The translations under genes and the position numbers were made by a program. Below the pieces are notes generated by a model, which saw nothing but the letters and a program-made list of their open reading frames with translations, had not been told where the DNA came from and ran no database searches. This document shows, one piece after another, positions 17,174 to 26,848 of a stretch of 32,129 bases of DNA; position 1 is the stretch's first letter, and every line of letters starts with the position of its first letter. Origin of the DNA: Novacetimonas hansenii JCM 7643 (GTDB taxonomy: Bacteria; Pseudomonadota; Alphaproteobacteria; Acetobacterales; Acetobacteraceae); NCBI RefSeq assembly GCF_000964405.1, contig NZ_BANE01000082.1, positions 1 to 32,129 on the forward strand, in the 5' to 3' direction.

Positions 17174-17313
17174 AAGGCAGCCAACGATACTTGCGATTGG
17201 TGGATCGCGAGATACCCCGTCTTGCCGCGTGAGACAGAGATTATGCCAAAGTGTAAGCACAGAAGTAACCTCCGGCGAGGCCGTCCATCCCCGCTCGACG
17301 CAGGAACGGCCCT

Positions 17314-18300
<987 letters not shown>

Positions 18301-18410
18301 TTATTCTCGCTTCCGGGATGTCGCCTACAAATTCCTCCCCCACTCTAACCGCTGCCCTTTATGGCGACTATGGCGTAAGATCGGCATGAACCTGTGAGCA
18401 TGACGCATCA

Positions 18411-19304
18411 ATGTTGCGAGAGAACACGAACGACCTTCTGGCCTTCATGGCGGTCGCCCGCGAACGGAGCTTCACGCGCGCGGCCGCGAAACTGGGCGTT
18501 TCGCGATCGGCTCTGAGCCACACGATCCGTAACCTCGAAGAGCGTCTGGGCCTGCGGCTGCTGGCGCGCACAACCCGCAGCGTCGGCCTAACCGAAGCCG
18601 GTGCGCGTCTGCTGGACACCATCGCGCCACGCTTCGACGAGATCGAGGCGGAACTGGTTGCCATGAGCAGCCTCAGAACCAGACCGGCCGGCACCATCCG
18701 CATCACGGCGACCGAGCACCCTACCTACACCGTCCTCTGGCCTCGGGTGTCGGAACTGCTGCGGCAATACCCGGACATAAAGATCGAGATCGTCGTGGAT
18801 TACGGCTTGCGGGATATCGTCGCCGAGCGCTTCGACGCCGGCGTGCGCGTGGGCGAGAGCATCGCCAGGGACATGATCGTCGTGCCGATCAGCCCCGCTC
18901 TGCGCTCCGCCGTCGTGTGCAGCCCGGCCTATGTCGCGCGGCACGGCGTGCCCGCGACGCCGCAGGACTTGACGACACACGCCTGCATCAACATGCGCCT
19001 GCCCACCCACGACACGATTTTCGAGTGGGAGTTCGAGAAGCAGGGCCGGTCCCTGAACATGCGTGTCGATGGCCCGGCGGTGGTCAACACGCTCGCACTG
19101 CGCCTCAACGCCGCACTCGACGGCGTGGGCCTTGCCTACATGCCGGAGGATTACGCCATGCCCCATATCGAGGCGGGCCGACTCGTCCGCATTCTGGAGG
19201 ACTGGTGCGATCCTTACCCCGGCTATCACCTGTTTTACCCGAGCCGCCGGCAGATGACACCGGCTTTCGCCCTGCTGGTCGAGGCGCTGCGGTATCGGGC
19301 GTAA
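18411..19304 (+). CDS. LysR-family transcriptional regulator
   Basis: A 297-residue LysR protein with the HTH at residues ~8-65 (FMAVARERSFTRAAAKLGVS, then SALSHTIRNLEERLGLRLL and the wing ARTTRSVGLTEAG). A complete substrate-binding domain follows, with RVGESIARDMI-type and LNAALDGVGLAYMPED segments. It belongs to the CrgA/DsdC-like branch often found divergent from oxidoreductases. Here it faces the aldo/keto reductase at 17314, the likely target. Confidence 0.93.
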   Translation: MLRENTNDLLAFMAVARERSFTRAAAKLGVSRSALSHTIRNLEERLGLRLLARTTRSVGLTEAGARLLDTIAPRFDEIEAELVAMSSLRTRPAGTIRITATEHPTYTVLWPRVSELLRQYPDIKIEIVVDYGLRDIVAERFDAGVRVGESIARDMIVVPISPALRSAVVCSPAYVARHGVPATPQDLTTHACINMRLPTHDTIFEWEFEKQGRSLNMRVDGPAVVNTLALRLNAALDGVGLAYMPEDYAMPHIEAGRLVRILEDWCDPYPGYHLFYPSRRQMTPAFALLVEALRYRA

Positions 19305-19474
19305 GTCGCCAGCATCCGGCAACCACGCCCTACGTAATCCTGCAGTCCCAACTCTGATCGCTGATGTCAGGCAGACAGCATAGGTCGTGAGCGATCACGG
19401 TCGGTGCCCACGTGGCGGCCACGGACGTGGCCGGGGAACCGAAGACCTGGAAAGCATAGGGATGACACTCCCGC

Positions 19475-19492
19475 CGCGACAATACTGTCGCG
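19475..19492. repeat. Perfect 7-bp inverted repeat between convergent genes
   Basis: CGCGACA-ATAC-TGTCGCG lies in the 280-base gap between the convergent LysR (ending 19304) and hydrolase (ending 19585). It has no T-run, so a terminator role is doubtful. It looks like a dimer operator but is not near a recognised promoter. Nothing else was recognised in this gap. Confidence 0.3.
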
Positions 19493-19584
19493 AAGTGAAG
19501 ACCGATTATCGGGAGAACGAAAGAAAGCGAGCATCTTGATCTTCTTCTTCCAGAACATATCTTCGGCTAGAAAAAGGTATCTGT

Positions 19585-20475
19585 TCAGAGAAACTCGCCA
19601 ATGCTCCTCAACAATTCTTCCGGCGCTTCTTCCTGGGGGCTGTGACCACAGTCAATAGCGTGTCCCCGCACATCCGTGGCTTTTTCGCGCCACGTTTCCA
19701 CGACGTCATAAAGTGCGCCGATGGTCCCTCGTGCGCCCCACAGCGCAAGGAGTGGCGCTTCGACCCGACGGTCGGCATCTTCCGCGTCGTGAACGAGATC
19801 GATGCCTGCCGCTGCACGATAGTCCTCACACGCGGCATGCCGCATCCGGGCATTGGCATAGCAGCGACGGTATTCCGCCATCACCCGAGGATCGACGGCG
19901 CCTGCAATTTTGACCTGTCCCGCTATATGCGTTTCCAGAAAGAAATCCGGATCGGCACTGATCAGCCTTTCCGGCAACGGATAGGGCTGGATCAGAAAGA
20001 ACCACCAGAAATAGCGCCGCGCAAACTCCATGTCGGTCCGGGCGTACATTGTCGCTGTCGGCGCAATGTCGATCAGCACCAGCTTTTCCACCGCCTGCGG
20101 CGCATCGAGCGCCAGGCGATGAGCCACGCGTCCACCGCGGTCATGCCCGACAAGCCGGAAGCGCTCAAAACCAAGCGCTTTCATGACGCCAATCTGATCC
20201 GCAGCCATGGCGCGCTTGGAATAATTGATGTGTTCAGGGCCGCCGTCGGGCTTTGCGCTGTCACCATAGCCTCGGAGATCAGTCGCCACGACGGTAAAAC
20301 GCTCCGCCAGTACCGGCGCGACCTTATGCCAGGTCAGATGCATCTGCGGATGGCCGTGAAGAAGGAGAAGCGGAGGTCCTTCCCCGCCTATGGCGGTACG
20401 GATACGAACTCCGTTCACATCGGTATCCTGCCACGTAAAGCCGGGCAGCAATTCCGGAAATGCCCTGACGACCAT
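19585..20475 (-). CDS. Alpha/beta hydrolase, haloacetate dehalogenase-like
   Basis: A 296-residue alpha/beta hydrolase closest in pattern to fluoroacetate/haloacetate dehalogenases. The oxyanion motif HGHPQ is at 40-44. The nucleophile is Asp112 in VGHDRGGR, with the arginines that hold the carboxylate in the family. Asp136 in LIDIAP and the base His278 in CGHSPQ complete the triad. The cap has YFWWFFLIQPYPLPE. In characterised fluoroacetate dehalogenases the first residue of the halide-binding pair is His (H-W); here it is Trp157-Trp158, so fluoride specificity is doubtful. It lies downstream of a LysR gene on the same strand, with a 183-base gap. Confidence 0.85.
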   Translation of the reverse strand: MVVRAFPELLPGFTWQDTDVNGVRIRTAIGGEGPPLLLLHGHPQMHLTWHKVAPVLAERFTVVATDLRGYGDSAKPDGGPEHINYSKRAMAADQIGVMKALGFERFRLVGHDRGGRVAHRLALDAPQAVEKLVLIDIAPTATMYARTDMEFARRYFWWFFLIQPYPLPERLISADPDFFLETHIAGQVKIAGAVDPRVMAEYRRCYANARMRHAACEDYRAAAGIDLVHDAEDADRRVEAPLLALWGARGTIGALYDVVETWREKATDVRGHAIDCGHSPQEEAPEELLRSIGEFL

Positions 20476-20658
20476 GACCCCACCTGATTTTTTTTCGACG
20501 ACCGCACCAACAAGTGTGACACTACAGGACTATCTCTTCGTCTTCGGGTCAAAACCTGTTTATTTACTATCTTTCGCCACTCTCGATATTCCCGCTCCTG
20601 TCACGCGGTATTCCCGTCTCCAAATTTCCGGGATGGATTATTGCAGGCGCGCTTCTGC

Positions 20659-21609
20659 TCAACCGGCGCCATCCGCGGCGTCTCGCCCACCGACGCCAAC
20701 AGCCGCCTGCATCACCAGCCCGGACGCGCAATACCGTCCCAGAGCCGCCACAAGATGCCCAAACACCGCATCAATCCGGCGGCTGTGACGCAGATCTTCA
20801 TGCGCGACAACCCAGGCCTCGAGTTCGGCGACAACCAAGCCCGGCAGCACGCGCACCAGATCCCGTTCGCCAATTGGCAATTGCGTGACACCGATCCCCA
20901 ATCCCGCGCGTACCATGGCAAGCTGGGCCGGATGACTGTCGGTGCGGAGCGCGAAATACAGCTTCTCTCCCAGCGTCTTTTGCAATTCCCGTGTAAAATC
21001 TTGATCCATCCGGGATCGGTCCGAGCCGATCAGCGTGTGCCGGGCCAGATCCGTCGCACCTTCCGGCACCCCATGCCGCTCCAGATAAGAGGCGGTCGCG
21101 AAAAACCCGAGCGGGATACATCCTGCCCGTTTCGCCACCAGCGCCCCATGGCGCGGACGACGCATCCGGATCGCGATATCCGCTTCCTGCCCCGGCAGAT
21201 CTGCGTTCTCGTTGCTCAGGACCAGTTCGACGGCGAGGCCCGGATGGCGCTCCCGCAGCGGGGCCAACAGACGCGGCATGACCTCGATGCCGACGAATTC
21301 GGCGACGCTGATACGCACCGTACCCGCGATCTCACCCCCGGACGCGGACGCAGCGCGATAGAAAGCCTCTGACGCGAAGGCCATACGCCGGACATGGACC
21401 GCCAGTTCCCGGGCGTCATCCGTCGGAACCAGCCCATTCACCGTGCGCGAGAAGAGTGGCTGACCGATCGCGCGCTCCAGCGCCTCGATCCGGTGACGCA
21501 CGGTCGGCTGGGTCAGGCCGAGGCTGCGCGCCGCCGCCGACAGGCTTCCCGTATCGAGAACCGCGAGGAAGGCCCGTTGTCCGTCCCAGTCCGGAGAAAG
21601 AATGCTCAT
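20659..21609 (-). CDS. LysR-family transcriptional regulator
   Basis: A 316-residue LysR protein. The HTH is at residues ~10-68 (LDTGSLSAAARSLGLTQPTV, RHRIEALERAIGQPLFSRT). The substrate-binding domain starts near 95 (GTVRISVAEFVGIEVMP) and includes MVRAGLGIGVTQLPIGERD. The C-terminal end is Gly/Ala rich. It is divergent from the NAD(P)-binding epimerase-like gene at 21702 across 92 bases and upstream of the hydrolase, so it may control either. Confidence 0.92.
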   Translation of the reverse strand: MSILSPDWDGQRAFLAVLDTGSLSAAARSLGLTQPTVRHRIEALERAIGQPLFSRTVNGLVPTDDARELAVHVRRMAFASEAFYRAASASGGEIAGTVRISVAEFVGIEVMPRLLAPLRERHPGLAVELVLSNENADLPGQEADIAIRMRRPRHGALVAKRAGCIPLGFFATASYLERHGVPEGATDLARHTLIGSDRSRMDQDFTRELQKTLGEKLYFALRTDSHPAQLAMVRAGLGIGVTQLPIGERDLVRVLPGLVVAELEAWVVAHEDLRHSRRIDAVFGHLVAALGRYCASGLVMQAAVGVGGRDAADGAG

Positions 21610-21701
21610 CGTTTTTCAATGAGCAGCATGCCGATCTTTGTCAATTTCCTTCGCGACCGCCTCCGTTCACTCTTCCGGTGGAAACGCAGGGAGATCGCAG
21701 C

Positions 21702-22664
21702 GTGACGAAAGCAATCCTCGTTCTGGGGGCAACCGGCGGCATTGGCGGCGCGGTCACACGGGTCATGCTGCGTCGCGGCTGGCAGGTGCGGGCAATGGTG
21801 CGTGACCCGGCCCGGGCTCAAGGGGGCTGGGGTGACGATGTGATGCCCCACTGGGTGCAGGGCGATGCCATGCTCCGGGACGATGTGGTGAGGGCCGCGA
21901 CCGGGGTCGACGTAATCCTGCACGGCGTCAATCCGGCAGGCTACCGCAATTGGGAAACAACAGTGCTGCCGATGATCGACAACACGATCGCCGCCGCCAG
22001 GGCTACCAGCGGAGCGCGCATTGTGCTTCCGGGAACGATCTACAATTATGACGCCGCCACAGCGCCGGTGATCGGCGAAACGACACCGCAAAATCCGCCA
22101 GGCCGCAAAGGCAAGATCCGCAAGGCCCTCGAATGTCGCCTCACCGACGCCGCCCCGGAGGTTCCGAGCCTGATCGTGCGGGCGGGCGACTATTTCGGCC
22201 CTGACGCACAGCAGAGCTGGTTCGCTCAGGCGTTGGCGAAGGCGCCGCTGAAGCAGATCACCTATCCCGGCCGCACTGGTATCGGTCACGCTTGGGCTTA
22301 CCTGCCTGATCTGGCCGAAGCAATTGCGCAACTGCTCGAACTACGACCCGGTGCCATGGCAACCGTCGAACGCATGCAGTTCAGCGGGTTCTGGGACGCA
22401 GACGGCACACACATGATCGCTGCGCTCCGCCGCATGACGGGCACGCCGGATCTCTCAGTCCGGCACTTCCCATGGTGGTTGATGCGCCTTCTTTCTCCAT
22501 TCGGTGGTTTTCCGCACGAAGTGATCGAGGTTAAGCCCTACTGGCATTATCCGGTCCGGCTCGACAACAGTCGCCTCGTCCAGTTGCTGGGATCAGAACC
22601 TCATACCGACATCAATCAGGCTGTCAGAAACGCCGCGAACTGTCCCGGAGTCTCAACGTCCTAA
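21702..22664 (+). CDS. NAD(P)-binding Rossmann-fold epimerase/dehydratase-like protein
   Basis: A 320-residue extended-SDR or NmrA-like protein with the nucleotide motif GATGGIGG at 9-16. It then has VRDPAR (an NADP-type Arg after beta-2), VILHGVNPAGY, GTIYNYD and RAGDYFGP. The open frame continues upstream to 21456, but that stretch lies within the divergent LysR. The GTG at 21702 has a good GGGAG ribosome-binding site eight bases before it and starts the Rossmann fold correctly. The substrate is unknown. It converges on the MFS gene at 22727. Confidence 0.85.
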   Translation: MTKAILVLGATGGIGGAVTRVMLRRGWQVRAMVRDPARAQGGWGDDVMPHWVQGDAMLRDDVVRAATGVDVILHGVNPAGYRNWETTVLPMIDNTIAAARATSGARIVLPGTIYNYDAATAPVIGETTPQNPPGRKGKIRKALECRLTDAAPEVPSLIVRAGDYFGPDAQQSWFAQALAKAPLKQITYPGRTGIGHAWAYLPDLAEAIAQLLELRPGAMATVERMQFSGFWDADGTHMIAALRRMTGTPDLSVRHFPWWLMRLLSPFGGFPHEVIEVKPYWHYPVRLDNSRLVQLLGSEPHTDINQAVRNAANCPGVSTS

Positions 22665-22726
22665 TATTTGGCATATGCATTTTGGCTCGCGGGAGCAGAG
22701 CTGTCTGCAACTTTAGTTAACCTGCA

Positions 22727-23941
22727 TCATGACTGCCCCCCCTGCTTGAGTCGGTGGCCAGATCGAAATCCATGCGATCGCGCTGTCCATGCGATCAGGA
22801 AACCGACGGCGACGAGCACCATCACGGCCCATGGGAACGACGCCGCGCCCCATGTATCGAACAACACACCACCCAGAAGGCCACCTCCGGCTATGGCACT
22901 GTTCCACGCCACGACATTCATCGACAGCGCGACGTCCGCGCCAGCGCCGGCCGCATCGGCCAGCGCGGTCTGGAGCAAGGTTGCGGCCCCGCCGAATGTC
23001 AGCCCCCATATCGTGACACCAATCACGATCACAGTCGGCGACGCTGATTCAATGGCGAAAGCCACTGACACGACTGCGAATAGGGCCAGACTGAGCAGAA
23101 CGGACAAGCGTAAAGCATGATCGACCGTGCGGCTGGTCAGCAAGATGCCCGCCAGCGCGGCAATCCCGAACAGCAGCAGAATGCGATCCGCCTGCCCTAC
23201 TAGTCCGGCGGGTGCGATGAACGGCACAATGTAGGTGTAGAGCACGTTGTGCGCGAGCATCCACGCCATCACGACCCCCAGAACGGGCTTCACACCCGGC
23301 ATGCCCAGAACATGCCGGAATGGCAGACGCTCGTGATGTGCAGCGCCCGGAAAATCAGGAACCTTTGCCAAAACCCACGCAATCAAAAGCACTGTCAGAC
23401 CCGACATGATCCAGAACGTCAGGCGCCAGCCGACAACAGCCCCCAGCCATGTGCCTGAGGGAACCCCCAGAGAAAGCGCGATTGGTGTGCCTACCATAGC
23501 AATCGCAAGAGCTTGCCCCTGCTGAGCGCGCGTTACCATCCTGCGCGCGTAGCCGGCCAGCAACGCCCAGGCGAGACCCGCCGCCGCACCCGCTCCGTAG
23601 CGGGCCATGAGAGTCGCGCCATAATGCGTCGAAAACGCGGTGATGGAATTGAACACCACGAAGCCGATGATCGCCAGCAGGAGAACCCTCCTGCGCCGCC
23701 ATCGCTGCGTGGCGAGCGTCAGCGGGATCGCCGCACTCAGAGAACCGACGGCATAGGCCGTCACCATCTGCCCAGCGAATGCCGGGGAAACATGCAGACC
23801 AGCACCGATCTCGGGCAAAAGACCCGCCGGCAAAGTTTCTGTCATAATGCAGATGAAGCCGGTCATGGCCAGCGCGAGCAGACCGGAAACAGGCAAGCAC
23901 TCGTCGGTTTTTTTCGCGGACGGTACGATGGTCGGTGTCAT
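22727..23941 (-). CDS. MFS transporter, DHA1 (AraJ/PbuE-like)
   Basis: A 404-residue major facilitator with 12 predicted helices. Typical elements are MTETLPAGLLPEIGAGL in helix 1, AYAVGSLSAAIPLTLATQRWRRRRVLL (motif A region), and GTPIALSLGVPSGTWLGAVVGWR (motif C-like). The frame is open to 24001, but the ATG at 23941 fits the family start and has a GAGTGG sequence upstream. It is divergent from the TetR gene at 24050, so TetR-controlled efflux is likely. The substrate cannot be deduced. Confidence 0.9.
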   Translation of the reverse strand: MTPTIVPSAKKTDECLPVSGLLALAMTGFICIMTETLPAGLLPEIGAGLHVSPAFAGQMVTAYAVGSLSAAIPLTLATQRWRRRRVLLLAIIGFVVFNSITAFSTHYGATLMARYGAGAAAGLAWALLAGYARRMVTRAQQGQALAIAMVGTPIALSLGVPSGTWLGAVVGWRLTFWIMSGLTVLLIAWVLAKVPDFPGAAHHERLPFRHVLGMPGVKPVLGVVMAWMLAHNVLYTYIVPFIAPAGLVGQADRILLLFGIAALAGILLTSRTVDHALRLSVLLSLALFAVVSVAFAIESASPTVIVIGVTIWGLTFGGAATLLQTALADAAGAGADVALSMNVVAWNSAIAGGGLLGGVLFDTWGAASFPWAVMVLVAVGFLIAWTARSHGFRSGHRLKQGGQS

Positions 23942-23951
23942 GAGCCACTCA

Positions 23952-23979
23952 ATATATGGAACGAATGATACACATATAT
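23952..23979. promoter_or_regulatory. Candidate TetR operator between MFS and tetR
   Basis: ATATATG at 23952-23958 and its exact complement CATATAT at 23973-23979 are separated by 14 bases, within the 108-base divergent promoter region. The symmetry and position suit a dimeric repressor acting on both genes. This is inference only. Confidence 0.4.
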
Positions 23980-24049
23980 GCGGACCGTAAAATCTTGGCA
24001 ATAATTTCTGGATCGATTAATATGAAAGTCTTTTCAAAGGAGCACTAGC

Positions 24050-24706
24050 ATGGCGCGGACTGGCCGTCCCCGTGAGTTTGACCGCGACAAGGCGATCGAC
24101 GCCGCCACGGCGCTTTTCTGGGCGCAGGGTTATGAACCGACGTCCCTGACCCAGCTCAAGGCCAGCATGGGCCATATCTCGCCCGCGAGTTTCTATGCCG
24201 CGTTCGGTTCCAAGGAAGCCCTGTTCCGGGAAGTCGTGCAGCATTATCTGGCAACGTATGGTCAGGTCATGGCCCCCTTATGGGATGAAAGCCTGCCGCC
24301 ACGTGAGGCCATCGAACGGACGTTACGCGGCTCAGCGCGCATGCAGGCGGCCCGTACGCATCCGACCGGCTGTCTGGTCGTGTCCGGCGCCAGCAACTGC
24401 TCACCCGAGAACGAACCTGTCCAAGCCCTTCTCGCCGCAGAACGACAGCGTACGCGGGCAGGTATTAAGGCCTGCGTGGAGCGCGCCATAGCCAGAAATG
24501 AATTGAAGGCCTCCCCGTCAACAGATGTCCTGCCCGATATTCTCGCTACTTTTTTTCATGGCATGACATGCGAAGCGCGGGATGGAATGACTGTTGACAC
24601 TCTGGATGCTGCCATCACATCCCTCCTTACGTTGTGGGATATCAACACTGTCAAACCTCTCAAAAATCGACAAAAAAACACCGAAAACACGGGGGTCAGA
24701 CTGTAG
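24050..24706 (+). CDS. TetR/AcrR-family transcriptional regulator (BdcR-like)
   Basis: A 218-residue TetR protein. The HTH is at residues ~12-55: GRPREFDRDKAIDAATALFW, GYEPTSLTQLKASMG, then SFYAAFGSKEALFREVV. The C-terminal domain carries GCLVVSGA, typical of a subgroup that regulates SDR and MFS genes. It resembles in layout the E. coli BdcR repressor next to bdcA. An AAGGAG ribosome-binding site precedes the ATG. It is divergent from the MFS gene and upstream of an SDR-SRPBCC-SDR-AKR gene run that includes a BdcA-like protein. Confidence 0.92.
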   Translation: MARTGRPREFDRDKAIDAATALFWAQGYEPTSLTQLKASMGHISPASFYAAFGSKEALFREVVQHYLATYGQVMAPLWDESLPPREAIERTLRGSARMQAARTHPTGCLVVSGASNCSPENEPVQALLAAERQRTRAGIKACVERAIARNELKASPSTDVLPDILATFFHGMTCEARDGMTVDTLDAAITSLLTLWDINTVKPLKNRQKNTENTGVRL

Positions 24707-24722
24707 CCTTCCACAAAAACCC

Positions 24723-24802
24723 CCAACTTTCATATCGTCCGGTCCACAATTCCTTGACGTCGCTTCATGTCCATATTATGGATCGGGTGATACGGAAGTT
24801 GG
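24723..24802 (+). promoter_or_regulatory. Promoter enclosed by an imperfect inverted repeat, ahead of the SDR operon
   Basis: Two 14-base arms, CCAACTTTCATATC (24723-24736) and GATACGGAAGTTGG (24789-24802), pair at 12 of 14 positions. Between them lies TTGACG at 24754-24759 and, 17 bases later, TATGGA, a plausible -35/-10 pair. The operon's ribosome-binding site GAGGAG (24831-24836) and ATG follow. The layout suggests repression or activation from two flanking sites, by the local TetR or another factor. Confidence 0.4.
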
Positions 24803-24843
24803 GTTTCCGAATAGGACGCCATCTTTCCGCGAGGAGTCCGTTT

Positions 24844-25605
24844 ATGAACACACCCAAAATCGCCCTTATCACGGGTGCCAATCGCGGCATCGGCTACAGT
24901 ATCGCGAAGCATCTGACGGATGCTGGCATTAATGTCGTCGGCACTTATCATGCCAATGAAGATGAGGCGAAAGCTGCCGAAATCGCCCTCAGCCATGAAA
25001 AAGTGAAGTTGCGTATGCTGCAACTGGACATCGCGAACCATACGTCGTTCACGGATTTTGCTCAGCGGGTGAAAGCCCTTCTCGCAAACGAGTTCGGGCT
25101 GCAGGGACTAAATTATGTTGTCCAGAACGCCGGCAACATCATTCACACACGCTTCGATGCCGCTACCTCCGAACAACTCGATAATCAGTACAACATCCAC
25201 TTCAAGGGCCCTTACCTGCTGACAGTGGCGCTCCTGCCACTGCTTCGCGATGGCGGCCGCATTCTCAACATCACCTCTGCCGCGACCCGCTTTTATCTGA
25301 CGGATCATGGCCCCTATTCGGCCATGAAGGCCGCAACCGAGGTCATTTCGCTCTACATGGCGAAAGAGCTGGGGGAGCGCGGGATTACCGTCAATGCCGT
25401 CGCCCCTGGGGCGGTCGCATCGGATTTCGGCGGGGGGCTGGTCCGTGACGATGCCACGGTAAATAAAAGCCTTGCAGACATCACTCCGCTGGGACGTGTC
25501 GGGCAACCCGATGATATCGGAGCCGCTGTCCGTGCCCTTCTGTCTGATGATATGCGCTGGGTGAATGGTCAGCGTATCGAAGTGACGGGAGGGCAGTCGC
25601 TATGA
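24844..25605 (+). CDS. Short-chain dehydrogenase/reductase (SDR)
   Basis: A 253-residue classical SDR. TGANRGIG is at 10-17, LDI at 61-63, NAG at 95-97, and the catalytic Ser145, Tyr158 and Lys162 (PYSAMKAA) are present. The C-terminus is GQRIEVTGGQSL. The frame is open to 24634, but GAGGAG seven bases before the ATG at 24844 decides the start. It is an NAD(P)-dependent alcohol/carbonyl oxidoreductase with unknown substrate. It is the first gene of a same-strand run with an SRPBCC protein, a BdcA-like SDR and an aldo/keto reductase. Confidence 0.93.
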   Translation: MNTPKIALITGANRGIGYSIAKHLTDAGINVVGTYHANEDEAKAAEIALSHEKVKLRMLQLDIANHTSFTDFAQRVKALLANEFGLQGLNYVVQNAGNIIHTRFDAATSEQLDNQYNIHFKGPYLLTVALLPLLRDGGRILNITSAATRFYLTDHGPYSAMKAATEVISLYMAKELGERGITVNAVAPGAVASDFGGGLVRDDATVNKSLADITPLGRVGQPDDIGAAVRALLSDDMRWVNGQRIEVTGGQSL

Positions 25606-25636
25606 TGGCCGGACAGACACGAACAGGAGCCGCATT

Positions 25637-26071
25637 ATGATCCATGTGATGGCCAGCAGCGTTCTTCCTGCCTCCGTTTCGTCCGTCTGGGGGCTAATCC
25701 GTGATTTCGGCGCCCTAGGCAAGTGGTTGCCGGGGGTGAAAACCTGCGTGATCGAGGGCGATGAGCCCGGTGACCGTGTCGGCGCGGTCCGCCGCCTTGA
25801 AATGGGCGATGTCGGCGTGATCCGTGAACAGCTTCTCGCATTATCCGACGTAGATCATACTGTGATGTTCTCGATTATCGAGTCCGCCCTGCCGATCAGT
25901 AACTATCGGTCAACGATCAGCCTTCTTCCCATAACGGATGGTGACCGAACGTTCATTCAGTGGCGGGGACAGTTCGAAGCGCCCCTCGAACATGCCGCCA
26001 GTATGGAGGCCAGAATGCCGACAGGTATCTATCAGCCAGCATTCGACAGGCTGGCAGAAATCTTGGCGTAG
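25637..26071 (+). CDS. SRPBCC (START-like) family protein
   Basis: A 144-residue protein with the helix-grip ligand-binding layout of polyketide cyclase/dehydrase-like proteins. It opens with SSVLPASVSSVWGLIRDFGALGKWLPGV and continues with strands such as GDRVGAVRRLEMGDVGVIREQLL and FIQWRGQFEAP. These proteins bind hydrophobic small molecules; an enzyme function is not shown here. An ATG at 25649 is an alternative start. It lies 31 bases after the SDR gene and 14 bases before the BdcA-like gene, so it is co-transcribed. Confidence 0.82.
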   Translation: MIHVMASSVLPASVSSVWGLIRDFGALGKWLPGVKTCVIEGDEPGDRVGAVRRLEMGDVGVIREQLLALSDVDHTVMFSIIESALPISNYRSTISLLPITDGDRTFIQWRGQFEAPLEHAASMEARMPTGIYQPAFDRLAEILA

Positions 26072-26085
26072 CAGGAAATGCCGTC

Positions 26086-26799
26086 ATGAACAATTTTGAG
26101 GGAAAATCCGTCCTCGTGCTTGGCGGCAGCCGCGGGATTGGGGCCGCCATCGTGCGCCGTTTCGCTTCGAAGGGAGCGAAGGTTCTTTTCACATATTGGT
26201 CTTCCCCGGACGATGCCGAAGTTTTGGCGGCTGAGACCGGAAGCAAGGCCCTCCGCGCCGACAGTGGCGACCGGGACACTCTCATCGCGCTGATCGCTTC
26301 GCTCAGTCCTCTCGACGTGCTGGTCGTCAACTCTGGAATTCTTGGCGCGGGCGATCCGCTGGAGATCCCCCCGGATGACATCGACCGGCTGTTTCGTATC
26401 AACATCCATGCGCCTTACCATGCCGCCATTGCTGCTGCCCGGACCATGCCCGCCGGGGGCCGCATCATCTTGATCGGGTCCGCCAATGCAGACCGTATGC
26501 CGATGACTGGCCTTGCAGCCTACAGCGCCAGCAAGGCCGCACTGAAAGGCATGGTCAAAGGACTGGCTCGTGATTTCGGAGCGCGCGGCATCACCGTCAA
26601 TGTCGTCCAGCCCGGCCCCACTGATACAGACATGAACCCTGCCGATGGACCGCTGAAAGACGTGATGCACGACTTCATGGCGATCAAACGCCATGCCACG
26701 GGCGCGGAGATTGCGGGGCTGGTCGCGTATCTTGCCGGACCAGAGGCCGGCATCATCACGGGCGCCGCATACAACATCGATGGTGGCTTCGCGGCCTGA
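26086..26799 (+). CDS. bdcA: BdcA-like SDR oxidoreductase
   Basis: A 237-residue SDR with strong resemblance to E. coli BdcA (YjgI), reported as a c-di-GMP-binding biofilm dispersal mediator. Shared elements recalled from that protein are VLVLGGSRGIGAAIVRRF (motif GGSRGIG at 13-19), DDIDRLFRINIHAPYHA, RDFGARGITVNVVQPGPTDT and GAEIAGLVAYLAGPEA-type segments. The catalytic Ser132, Tyr146 and Lys150 are present. The ATG at 26086 begins the fold; the open frame upstream overlaps the SRPBCC gene. Whether it binds c-di-GMP is unproven. Confidence 0.88.
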   Translation: MNNFEGKSVLVLGGSRGIGAAIVRRFASKGAKVLFTYWSSPDDAEVLAAETGSKALRADSGDRDTLIALIASLSPLDVLVVNSGILGAGDPLEIPPDDIDRLFRINIHAPYHAAIAAARTMPAGGRIILIGSANADRMPMTGLAAYSASKAALKGMVKGLARDFGARGITVNVVQPGPTDTDMNPADGPLKDVMHDFMAIKRHATGAEIAGLVAYLAGPEAGIITGAAYNIDGGFAA

Positions 26800-26848
26800 C
26801 GAAATGACTGATCCCTTAACCACTCGCTGGAAATAAGGACCGAGGACC

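Noticed and set aside
17176-17313. Integrase gene next to the tRNA-end junction
   Set aside because: Only 138 bases lie before the aldo/keto reductase and no integrase motif is seen; it would have to be at the other end of the element.
19417-19432. Hairpin GGCCAC-GGAC-GTGGCC
   Set aside because: Short, GC-rich, no T-run, and no promoter context; likely chance in GC-rich DNA.
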